DNA from: an uncultured Eubacteriales bacterium
Lineage (GTDB): Bacteria; Bacillota; Clostridia; Oscillospirales; CAG-382
Length of the DNA: 64,000 bases
Assembly (NCBI GenBank): GCA_934479825.1
Contig: CAKSOW010000004.1
Coordinates: 59,288 to 123,287 of the forward strand
Direction of reading: 5' to 3'
Part shown: one piece after another, positions 35,572-42,857 of the stretch
Layout: each line of letters begins with the position of its first letter
How positions within the stretch are numbered: the first letter of the stretch is position 1
Notes under the pieces: generated by a model
The model's input: only the letters and a program-made list of their open reading frames with translations
The model's database searches: none
Told to the model about the DNA's origin: nothing
Translations under genes and position numbers: made by a program

Positions 35572-35648
35572 GCAAAATCAGGGGTTTTCGCCCCTATAAG
35601 TAAAAAAATAACGCTATCAAAATGTGTACCTTTTGATAGCGTTTTTAT
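35572..35648 (+). ncRNA. predicted short RNA from switch A promoter
   Basis: A consensus promoter (35537-35565) is followed after about 75 bases by a strong terminator. The predicted transcript contains a small hairpin AGGGG/CCCCT (35580-35595) and the 13-bp terminator stem. It could be a small RNA or simply the OFF-state transcript of an invertible promoter. No coding frame is seen. Confidence 0.35.
35611..35645. terminator. bidirectional terminator overlapping right switch A site
   Basis: AACGCTATCAAAA pairs with TTTTGATAGCGTT around the 8-bp core TGTGTACC, with T runs on both strands (GTTTTTATT rightward, ATTTTTTT leftward). The recombination-like site 35615-35638 lies inside it. Its TATCAAAA half resembles the half-sites of Hin/Gin-type invertases. 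It also ends the serine recombinase transcript. Confidence 0.8.
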
Positions 35649-36241
35649 TGTGTTCTGAATTCCCGAAGCCGTCTGTAAAAGGTGGCTATACTCATATCGC
35701 TGAGCCGTGCCGCATCTTGCGCTGAGATCTGTCCGCTTTCCCATCTGCCAACGATATGTGCGAAATCATCGGGCGGTACTTTCACAGGACGTCCAAACAC
35801 AACGCCACGAAGCTTTGCGGCTTTTATGCCTTCCTCTTGACGTTTCTTTATGTTTTCACGCTCGCTTTCGGCAACGAACGAAAGCACCTGAAGAACAAGG
35901 TCGGCAATAAACGTTCCCATTAAATCCTTGTATACCCTTGTGTCAAGCAACGGCATATCTATAACCGCCACGTCAACCTCCATCTCCTTGGTGATGATCC
36001 GCCACTGGTTTTGTATTTCTTTGTAATTTCTGCCGAGTCTGTCTATGGCTTTAACATAAAGCAAATCGCCCTTTTTCAACCGTTTCATAAGTTTTAAATA
36101 CTCCGGTCTGTTAAAGTCTTTTCCGGATTGTTTATCAATGAAAATGTTTTCTGGTTTTATCCCCAGTTTCTTCATTTCAAGAAGCTGTCTTGCCTCGTTT
36201 TGGTCTATCGCCGAAACTCTTACATATCCGTATCGTTCCAA
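35645..36241 (-). CDS. serine recombinase (Hin/resolvase family)
   Basis: The start is TTG at 36241, preceded by GGAGGTGGGAGA; the longer frame to 36322 is not needed. The 198-residue product has the resolvase N-terminal domain with catalytic S10 (YVRVSAIDQ) and the segment AIDRLGRNY (R68, R71). The long E helix (SESERENIKKRQEEG) carries a C-terminal helix-turn-helix (SAQDAARLSDMSIATFYRRL). Length is close to that of Hin-type DNA invertases. It sits directly beside the inverted sites of switch A, its probable target, though resolution or another target cannot be excluded. Confidence 0.85.
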   Translation of the reverse strand: MERYGYVRVSAIDQNEARQLLEMKKLGIKPENIFIDKQSGKDFNRPEYLKLMKRLKKGDLLYVKAIDRLGRNYKEIQNQWRIITKEMEVDVAVIDMPLLDTRVYKDLMGTFIADLVLQVLSFVAESERENIKKRQEEGIKAAKLRGVVFGRPVKVPPDDFAHIVGRWESGQISAQDAARLSDMSIATFYRRLREFRTQ

Positions 36242-36342
36242 TCTCCCACCTCCAATGTTATAAATAATATCACTTCCCGATTTCGTATTCTTTAACAAGC
36301 CACGGGAAATTTCGGGCGACAATTTTACTTGCCGCCCATTAT

Positions 36343-37227
36343 TTATCTTCGGATCATCTTACGCAGGATTTTGCCGTACACAAGCTTTTTTTCGGTATTG
36401 TATTTGTTTATTACAATCTCCGCACTGTCACCGATTTTAAAATCTCCGTCATACTGCATTGTCTCATAAGAACAAAGAACATCCGTTACACCGTCGTATA
36501 ACCGGCAAAACACTCCGCCGCCGTATTTGCCGACGATTTTGGCAATACGGGTGCACCCCAGCGGATGCCGTGTTTCAATGCCGTCAAACGGATGCGGCAT
36601 CGTGCGCTTAACCGAAAGCTTCATAACGCCTTCGTCCTTGTTAAACTCGGTTATTACCGCCTTGCGCTCATCGCCGGGATGAATCACTTCTCGCAAATCG
36701 GTAACGGCACTGTAACCGATTTCACGCTGCGGTATCATAACATCATAACCGTTGAAGGTCACGGTACATACGCCTCTGCCGACAGAAATAACTTTGGCGT
36801 CAACAATCTGTCCCTCCTTGTATTGCCGCCTTGAATTTGCCCGTCTTATCTGTTCAAGCGCAAGCTTTCGCGAAGCGATGGCAAAGCCCTCCGCACGGTC
36901 AATATGCGTAATTACGTAATCTATATCCGCTCCGCACATGGAGTGAAGTATGTGATATCCCGTATCAAGCTTTTCTATAAAAACCTCCGTTTCGGGAATA
37001 ATTACTTTTACGCGGTACTTAATTATGATAAGGCAGCGAACCGTCGTCGGCACAGCCTTTTTCTTTCCCTCCGGGACAAGGTCAAATTTGTGCAGATCAA
37101 CACCTGCCACTTCACCCGAAATCAGTGAGCGTCCGCGATAGGAAGCGTAAATTGCCTGCCATTCGTCACGTTCTGCTTCGGTCAGTTTTTTATCAAGCTT
37201 TGTTAAGTCCAATTCGTTGAAATCCAT
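36343..37227 (-). CDS. S1-domain RNA-binding protein of conjugative element
   Basis: AGGAGG precedes the ATG at 37227. The 294-residue product has a first, atypical beta domain (SLISGEVAGVDL) and then at least one clear S1/OB domain (YKEGQIVDAKVISVGRG, then VMIPQREIGYSAV). A second, weaker one follows near the C-terminus (TRIAKIVGKYGGGVF). S1 domains bind RNA; similar proteins occur in Clostridia ICEs next to RepA and VirD4 genes, but their role is not known to me. It follows DUF5697 in the same direction. Confidence 0.75.
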   Translation of the reverse strand: MDFNELDLTKLDKKLTEAERDEWQAIYASYRGRSLISGEVAGVDLHKFDLVPEGKKKAVPTTVRCLIIIKYRVKVIIPETEVFIEKLDTGYHILHSMCGADIDYVITHIDRAEGFAIASRKLALEQIRRANSRRQYKEGQIVDAKVISVGRGVCTVTFNGYDVMIPQREIGYSAVTDLREVIHPGDERKAVITEFNKDEGVMKLSVKRTMPHPFDGIETRHPLGCTRIAKIVGKYGGGVFCRLYDGVTDVLCSYETMQYDGDFKIGDSAEIVINKYNTEKKLVYGKILRKMIRR

Positions 37228-37302
37228 TTTAAATCCTCCTGTAAGTTGTTTTGATTTTGTGAGTACCGAAATGTATGGTCCGCACGGTACTTTTCAGTTT
37301 TA

Positions 37303-37845
37303 TTACCGTTTGTCCTTTTTGTAGAACGCAACTCCGTTTTTGGTTATAAGGGCATACCTGTAATTGCAGTTTGGTTTTATCCGCTGCATCTGTTCCTTGA
37401 TTTCAAGAAGAAATATAACCACCTCGCATTTTTCATCGTCAAATTTGTCGCTTGCATATTCCGTTATCATCCGCTCCTTTCCTTGCTGCACGGGAATAAC
37501 CGATATCTCGCGGTCATGTTCGAGAGTACTGACAAAGAAACGCATGGATATAGGATCGCGCCCTCTACGATGCCACACGACCTGCGGTAAAAACAAAAGC
37601 ATAATGTCGAAACTGCGTATCATATCATAGTCCGGCTCACCTCCTTTGCGAAGAAGAATATATTGCGTTCCGTAGGCTGTCATTTTATAATCCCCGTAAC
37701 GGCACATTTGCTTTGCGTAATCGTCTATCCCCTGTAGTTTTGCGCCAAACTTGTTGTTGATCGCTTTCAGAAGCTGGCTTAAAAGCAAAGAGTCATACTC
37801 GTCAAGAAGTTCTTCCATGTATTTCTGGTAAGCATTCAGATACAT
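37303..37845 (-). CDS. DUF5697 family protein
   Basis: GGAGGAG lies just before the ATG at 37845. The 180-residue protein begins MYLNAYQKYMEEL and has a helical N-terminus that may be a winged helix (LLSQLLKAINNKFG, then YGTQYILLRKG) and a beta-rich C-terminal half. I associate it with DUF5697, a family seen in Clostridia conjugative elements. It starts 4 bases after the RepA stop, so it is co-transcribed with the replication initiator and may assist it. Confidence 0.65.
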   Translation of the reverse strand: MYLNAYQKYMEELLDEYDSLLLSQLLKAINNKFGAKLQGIDDYAKQMCRYGDYKMTAYGTQYILLRKGGEPDYDMIRSFDIMLLFLPQVVWHRRGRDPISMRFFVSTLEHDREISVIPVQQGKERMITEYASDKFDDEKCEVVIFLLEIKEQMQRIKPNCNYRYALITKNGVAFYKKDKR

Positions 37846-37849
37846 TTTT

Positions 37850-38857
37850 TCACTCCTCCCGGTCGCGGCGCAACGAATTCAGATAAGGGTCTACGTGAAG
37901 GAGTGTACAGTCCTCGGTAATGCAGTTGAATATGGTGCTCATCACATATGCCGTCATGTTTTTGATCGGCTTTTCATTTTTGTGAAGTTTTGACAGAGCC
38001 GATTGCAATGTAACGGCGTCGATCTCATACATACGGCTGCGAACCTTTTCACGCGGAAGCACGGCATTTCCGATTCTGAGACTTTCCGAATAAAACAATC
38101 GTTCAAGTGCATCGTACAGAATTTTGCGTTCCTCTTGGTCAAAAGTATCAAGCTGACAGTTTTCAAGAATATCGTCAAGACTGTATATACCGTCCGCCTG
38201 TCCGTCCGTATAATACGGATTACCTCTTGCTCCGTAACGGACAGACTGACTTTTATCCGTCTGATTTTTGTAGTTCTTTGTATTATAAGTCTTATTAGAG
38301 TGCGGATCCGGCAGTTCTGAAACTTCCGTTTCGGCAGTTCTTGATGCGCTGTTTTGGCACATCTTGACCTCCGATATCGGCACATCCGGAATATATACAC
38401 CTCCGGTCGTCGTAAGTAATGTTTCGGGTTCCTCCTTTGAAAGCTGTGCTTCAAGACATAACGAATCGGCAGTTCTTAAATTTTCGTGTTTTACATATTT
38501 CTTTGCACCATCCGCATTCAGTTCGGGTTTTACAATATAGATCCTGTTCGGCATGCCTCTGCCGCACCGTTTCTCTGTGATAAGATTTCCTTTCGCCAAT
38601 TCTTTGAATGCGGCAATGGCTTTTTTGTATGTAATTCCAAGGTCGTCTGCGACTTCTTCACGGGTATATATGAGATATACCTCATCCTTCTCATTTATCC
38701 ATGCGTTAAGTTTCGATAAAGAAAGCCTGTCATAGAGTAAAGCGTAGGTCAGCTTTGCATCGGACGACAGGCTTTTATATTTCGGATCGGCAAACAGCAA
38801 TTTTGGTATTTTCAGAAATTCGCAGCTTATTATATCATTTATTTTGTATACGTTCAT
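37850..38857 (-). CDS. repA: RepA_N-type replication initiator protein A
   Basis: AAAGGAG precedes the ATG at 38857. The N-terminal 110 residues match the RepA_N winged-helix domain: FLKIPKLLFADPKYKSLSSD, LTYALLYDRLSLS, YTREEVADDLGITYKKA. RepA_N proteins start replication of many Firmicute plasmids and are also found in ICEs, where they may replicate the excised circle. The C-terminal part (residues 200-335) is host- or element-specific. The product has 335 residues. It follows the VirD4 gene by 18 bases. Confidence 0.85.
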   Translation of the reverse strand: MNVYKINDIISCEFLKIPKLLFADPKYKSLSSDAKLTYALLYDRLSLSKLNAWINEKDEVYLIYTREEVADDLGITYKKAIAAFKELAKGNLITEKRCGRGMPNRIYIVKPELNADGAKKYVKHENLRTADSLCLEAQLSKEEPETLLTTTGGVYIPDVPISEVKMCQNSASRTAETEVSELPDPHSNKTYNTKNYKNQTDKSQSVRYGARGNPYYTDGQADGIYSLDDILENCQLDTFDQEERKILYDALERLFYSESLRIGNAVLPREKVRSRMYEIDAVTLQSALSKLHKNEKPIKNMTAYVMSTIFNCITEDCTLLHVDPYLNSLRRDREE

Positions 38858-38875
38858 GGTAAGCAGCTCCTTTTA

Positions 38876-40948
38876 TCAGTCTAATATTTCCTCCGGCGTA
38901 GTCGGGGTAATTTGCCCCGACATAAAATCCTCTGTTTCATCTGGAACAAAAACCGTTGCGTCGGTTTTGATCTCAAGCTTCGGTTCTTCCTGCAGAACGG
39001 TTTTTAAAACTTTTTCTTTCTCTTGGACAACCGCCGCCGTACCTTCTTCCGGCGGATTTTCTGTTTCCGGCTCTTCTTTTTCCGCCTCAGCCTCGTATTT
39101 TCTCCACTGGGGAATATAATCGGCAACACGTGAATATCGGAGCCTTTTGTAATCGGACAATTCATCGGGAATGATTTTGAGTCCTTTTAACGGTTTTTGT
39201 CCCCGGATAAGCACAAGGCACTCTTTGTTATCCATTTGAAGTATTTCCTCGGGGTACATAAGCGGGCGCGTGTTATTGGATTTGGTCTGACGATAGCCCG
39301 TAACTTCTCTTGTGATAGGCGAAAACAGCGGCGTCTGCGGCGCCATACTGTTCGTAAGCTGAATCGTAACAGATCCACATCTTTTGGAGATGTATTCGGA
39401 AGTCATCATATCATTGCATCCGAGCACGAGCTGAGTATCGCAGTTGCCGACAATTTCCTCCCATTCTTTTATGGGATATCGGTCGGAAAGCTGTGCTATG
39501 GACTGTACGATTATCTGACAGTTGATACCGTAACCGCGTACAACGGAGATGGTTTTCTTAAAGTCCAGAAGCTTGCCGACGTTGCAAAACTCATCCATTA
39601 CGAAATTCACTTCAACAGGCAGCCGTCCTCTTTCATCACCGTGTTTTCTCGCATAGTCGGACAATTTCTTGAAAAGCATTGAGAAAAACAGCGAGGAAAG
39701 AAATTCGTATGCCGTATCGGTCGCCGAGATAATGCAGAAATAAGCGCACGGTTGTTTGCCCGGAAGTTCAAGGTCTATTTCGTGGTACTTCGTAATTTTA
39801 TCCACAAGCTTATTCTGAAACACATTCATGCGCGAACCAAGACCGATAAACACGTTACCCCAAAGGTTGCTCGCCGCCTGCTTAAAAATACCGTAAGGCC
39901 CTCTTGCCGGATGGTCAAGCGGAAGGCGCTGAAATTTTGCGTCGAGGCTCTTGGCACTTTCACTTGAAAGTATTTTATATATCGTTCCGAGCGACCGTTC
40001 ATGTATGGGAAGAAGCTCGTTCGTGACGGGATCTCTCATGCTCTGAACATATAGGATAAGCGCAATGAGCAGGTTTTGTTCCGCTTTGTCCCAGAAGTCC
40101 GCTTTTTGTCCGTCCTCAGAGGTATTACGGATAATGGTTTCGGCAACCGACTGTACCATATCAACGTCGCCTTCGGTTTCTCCGATACAGTTCCAACCGT
40201 CGGAATTCTCCATATCCAGAAGATTAAAGGCTCTGACGGTATAGCCGCAGTCTTTCAGAAATTCGGAGTATTGCTCGAACAGTTCCGCTTTGGGATCGAC
40301 TATTATCATACTTTGTTTACTCTTGCCGGCTTCGAGAAGCTGTGCCATTTTAAGCATCAGAGGCTTTACAAAACCTCTTGATTTTCCCGAACCGGTTGCA
40401 CCGTAGGCTATGATATGCTTATTCAATCCCGAATCCGAACGGAGTCCCAGATACTCGGCAAATTCATCGCTGAAGCCGCTGTCTTTTGTTTTGCAAAGGA
40501 TTGTACAGGGAAGTTCATCGGCTGTGCCGGATTCAAGTATTTTTACACGTTCCTTTTTCGTCATCCAGCCGGAGGTGCCGTGGCTTCCCTCATTTGAAAC
40601 AAAAAAGTTCCGTTCGTCTTTTGTGATCTTTACGCCTGTAATCAAATGTAGCCATTTCCCCGAAATAAGTGCGTACATAATAAACAGAAAGAATATAACG
40701 CCGACTCCCTGCGGTGTGAAAACAGCCGCAAGGCATTTCACGGGATTGAGAGTAAAGATATTTTCGTCCGTGCCGTTTAAAAAGTTTGAAAGTGCCGTTC
40801 TGAAAGACCGGATTACGATTCCGTAAAGATAAGTAAAAGCAAGCACGCCGAAAAAATAAAACCAAAAGTGTTCTTTAATCTTTCGGCATATCCCAAGTAT
40901 CTTCGGAAACCTCGACATCATTTTTGCTGATTTTTCCGTCGCTCGCAT
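38876..40948 (-). CDS. virD4: VirD4/TraG-type conjugative coupling protein
   Basis: The start at 40948 follows AAGGAGGGAG by about 11 bases and overlaps the end of the preceding gene. The 690-residue product has two N-terminal membrane segments (FYFFGVLAFTYLYGIVI, VIFFLFIMYALIS), Walker A GATGSGKS (183-190), IIVDPKAELFE and Walker B FVMDEFCNVG. These define the hexameric ATPase that delivers the relaxase-DNA complex to the type IV channel. A long acidic C-terminal tail rich in Glu and Pro is typical of Gram-positive members. It lies between the replication-relaxation gene and repA. Confidence 0.92.
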   Translation of the reverse strand: MRATEKSAKMMSRFPKILGICRKIKEHFWFYFFGVLAFTYLYGIVIRSFRTALSNFLNGTDENIFTLNPVKCLAAVFTPQGVGVIFFLFIMYALISGKWLHLITGVKITKDERNFFVSNEGSHGTSGWMTKKERVKILESGTADELPCTILCKTKDSGFSDEFAEYLGLRSDSGLNKHIIAYGATGSGKSRGFVKPLMLKMAQLLEAGKSKQSMIIVDPKAELFEQYSEFLKDCGYTVRAFNLLDMENSDGWNCIGETEGDVDMVQSVAETIIRNTSEDGQKADFWDKAEQNLLIALILYVQSMRDPVTNELLPIHERSLGTIYKILSSESAKSLDAKFQRLPLDHPARGPYGIFKQAASNLWGNVFIGLGSRMNVFQNKLVDKITKYHEIDLELPGKQPCAYFCIISATDTAYEFLSSLFFSMLFKKLSDYARKHGDERGRLPVEVNFVMDEFCNVGKLLDFKKTISVVRGYGINCQIIVQSIAQLSDRYPIKEWEEIVGNCDTQLVLGCNDMMTSEYISKRCGSVTIQLTNSMAPQTPLFSPITREVTGYRQTKSNNTRPLMYPEEILQMDNKECLVLIRGQKPLKGLKIIPDELSDYKRLRYSRVADYIPQWRKYEAEAEKEEPETENPPEEGTAAVVQEKEKVLKTVLQEEPKLEIKTDATVFVPDETEDFMSGQITPTTPEEILD

Positions 40949-42056
40949 CTATCATCACTCCCTCCTTGCTTATGTACGGAGAAATCCCGGAATACTTAAT
41001 ATTTACTTCGGGAAAAACACGCCGCACGCTCTCTTCTTCCACGGCATACACCACGGATTTTATAATGCCGTATTTTTTTAACAGCATAAACATGGTTCTT
41101 TTCTGAAACGGAAAACAATAGATACGCGGAACAAGTTTTGCGTCGTACTTTTTAACCTGCTTCAATGCCCTTACAATTCTTTTTACATTAAAGTCAAAGG
41201 CTAAAACGCAAGGCTGATCGTCTATCATTCCGTCGCAATCGCTTAAATGCAGAGCGGCTTCTTCTTTGAGCGGAACGCTGCCTAACATCTGTGAAAAGCG
41301 TCCCATGTCTCTCCAAAACTTTATTACACCCATCTGCAATGCCCCATGATTGTTCAACGGCATGAGCAAATAATCGTTTCCCAGTTCCTCCAAAGCGTCA
41401 TAAAAACATCTTTGTCCGTTGTTGGGAGGTGTGCCTTGAAGCGGCAAATTTATATATGCCCACAATTCCTCCAAGGATTTTCCCGTAAGAATAAGCTTTA
41501 TCCCTCTGACACCGCTTAATGAATCGGCAAGCGCCGTATATGTGTTTCTTTCAAATGCCGGTTGTATCTTTTCATTTCCGTCTGCCAAAAAGTACGGAAC
41601 ATACACCGTATTGAAAATTTTGAGAACACCTAAAAAGCGCGCTCCTGCCAAAACCTTTTTGTTATTGTCCGAACGCATCATAAGGGAACTGATATAGCCT
41701 GTATCTTTGCCGTTTAATGTCCGCAGATCCTTTCCCCAGATGTCTATTCCTGCAAGATAAAGAACAATATTCCACAAAGCAGCAAACAGCTTTCGTTTGT
41801 ACGGACTTCTCTTTATATTCGTCCGTGCATCTTCCGGAAATGTATATCCCATTTCTGAAAGGACTTGTCTCCCGTTGTATGTGAGCTTATATCCCGAACC
41901 GTCACTTTGAAGTTTTATCAATCCGTGCTTCCTCAAAGTGTTTATAACCTTAACGTCAAATATTTCAAGATTAAACCTTCTGCGTAATCTTATAGGCAGA
42001 TATCTGCAAAGTCCGCAAAGACGTAAAACCTCGAAATCACGCATATCAAAAATCAC
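40875..42056 (-). CDS. replication-relaxation family protein
   Basis: GTG at 42056 is the preferred start (VIFDMRDFEVLRLCG), as GGAGGGAGGAG lies five bases before it. The 393-residue product begins with a winged-helix-like region (YLPIRLRRRFNLEIFDV, then LRKHGLIKL). The middle shows the pattern of the replication-relaxation (PF13814-like) family found in mobile elements. Such proteins are thought to act on the origin with the relaxase, but no relaxase motif (HxH, catalytic Tyr cluster) is seen here. It overlaps the VirD4 start by 74 bases, indicating coupling. Confidence 0.6.
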   Translation of the reverse strand: MIFDMRDFEVLRLCGLCRYLPIRLRRRFNLEIFDVKVINTLRKHGLIKLQSDGSGYKLTYNGRQVLSEMGYTFPEDARTNIKRSPYKRKLFAALWNIVLYLAGIDIWGKDLRTLNGKDTGYISSLMMRSDNNKKVLAGARFLGVLKIFNTVYVPYFLADGNEKIQPAFERNTYTALADSLSGVRGIKLILTGKSLEELWAYINLPLQGTPPNNGQRCFYDALEELGNDYLLMPLNNHGALQMGVIKFWRDMGRFSQMLGSVPLKEEAALHLSDCDGMIDDQPCVLAFDFNVKRIVRALKQVKKYDAKLVPRIYCFPFQKRTMFMLLKKYGIIKSVVYAVEEESVRRVFPEVNIKYSGISPYISKEGVMIDASDGKISKNDVEVSEDTWDMPKD

Positions 42057-42171
42057 TTTTTCTCCTCCCTCCGCAGTACTCTGCAGCAAAATACAATTTT
42101 TCTTTTGCAAAGCATTCCGCAAGTGCCCAAAAACATGGATTTACAGCCGGCAAGGCGGAGGAGAAAAGCAT
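42046..42171 (-). CDS. possible small protein, 41 aa
   Basis: A short frame with protein-like composition (MLFSSALPAVNPCFW, then CFAKEKLYFAAEYCGG) lies between DUF6100 and the replication-relaxation gene. Its stop overlaps the latter's GTG start by 11 bases. The ribosome site before its ATG is weak. The frame continues upstream to a GGAGGAG but without a standard start codon there. The coding claim is tentative. Confidence 0.3.
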   Translation of the reverse strand: MLFSSALPAVNPCFWALAECFAKEKLYFAAEYCGGRRKSDF

Positions 42172-42221
42172 TTCAAATTTTTCTTTTTCCCGAAAAATAT
42201 ATTTCGTAGTTTTCTCCTCCT

Positions 42222-42857
42222 CTAAACCATATCTTTTTCCAGCAAATCCATGAAAAAAGCGCCGTCCTCCGGCGGCAAAACATATATATCGCACTTTGGT
42301 TCATCCGACATTTTCGCGAACAGTCCGATACTCAAAACGAACTGATTATCGTCCCCGATAACTCTGCCTTTAAGTGCGTTGGGAATCATCTTCCAGCCTT
42401 TATTGTCGTTGTCAAGAGCATGATGGTTTTCGCTGTTGCAATGCTCAACGATCCCCAAGAACGCTGTTTCAAAGTACGGGAGTTCGCCCTCGTAGGAATG
42501 CATCAGACGACGTATGGTATCGCCTATATAACCGCTTGTTTTGTATTTGCAATTCGGCAAAAGCGTATTAAGCGTAATGTGCAGCCAACCGCCGTGCGTG
42601 ACTTCAATATCGCCGACAATTTTATTCACTGCTTTATCCGGTATACCGTAATCACTAACGGCGTCCGTCTGCCGATACCCGTCCAAAAATATTCGGGAGC
42701 GAACGCACAGCGTTTCAACCTCACACATATATCCGTCTATTTCGCGTTCGATAACGGCAGAGGATCTGCTTTCGGAGGATATCATCTGCGAAAGATGAAA
42801 CTGTATTTTTGCTGCCTCCGCTTCAAGCCTTAATAGTTTCTCTTTGAATTGCTGCAT
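42222..42857 (-). CDS. DUF6100 family protein
   Basis: The ATG at 42857 shares its A with the VirB4 stop (TGATG) and follows GGAGG by eight bases. The 211-residue product has an N-terminal coiled coil (KEKLLRLEAEAAKIQFHLSQ) and a C-terminal alpha/beta region (GGWLHITLNTLLPNCK). I assign it to DUF6100, a family seen next to VirB4 in Clostridia ICEs. No membrane segment or catalytic motif is visible. The strict coupling to VirB4 suggests a transfer role. Confidence 0.65.
   Translation of the reverse strand: MQQFKEKLLRLEAEAAKIQFHLSQMISSESRSSAVIEREIDGYMCEVETLCVRSRIFLDGYRQTDAVSDYGIPDKAVNKIVGDIEVTHGGWLHITLNTLLPNCKYKTSGYIGDTIRRLMHSYEGELPYFETAFLGIVEHCNSENHHALDNDNKGWKMIPNALKGRVIGDDNQFVLSIGLFAKMSDEPKCDIYVLPPEDGAFFMDLLEKDMV

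Noticed and set aside
36315..36338. GGGCG/CGCCC hairpin after the S1 gene as a terminator
   Set aside because: There is no T run after the stem on either strand, so it was not listed as a terminator.
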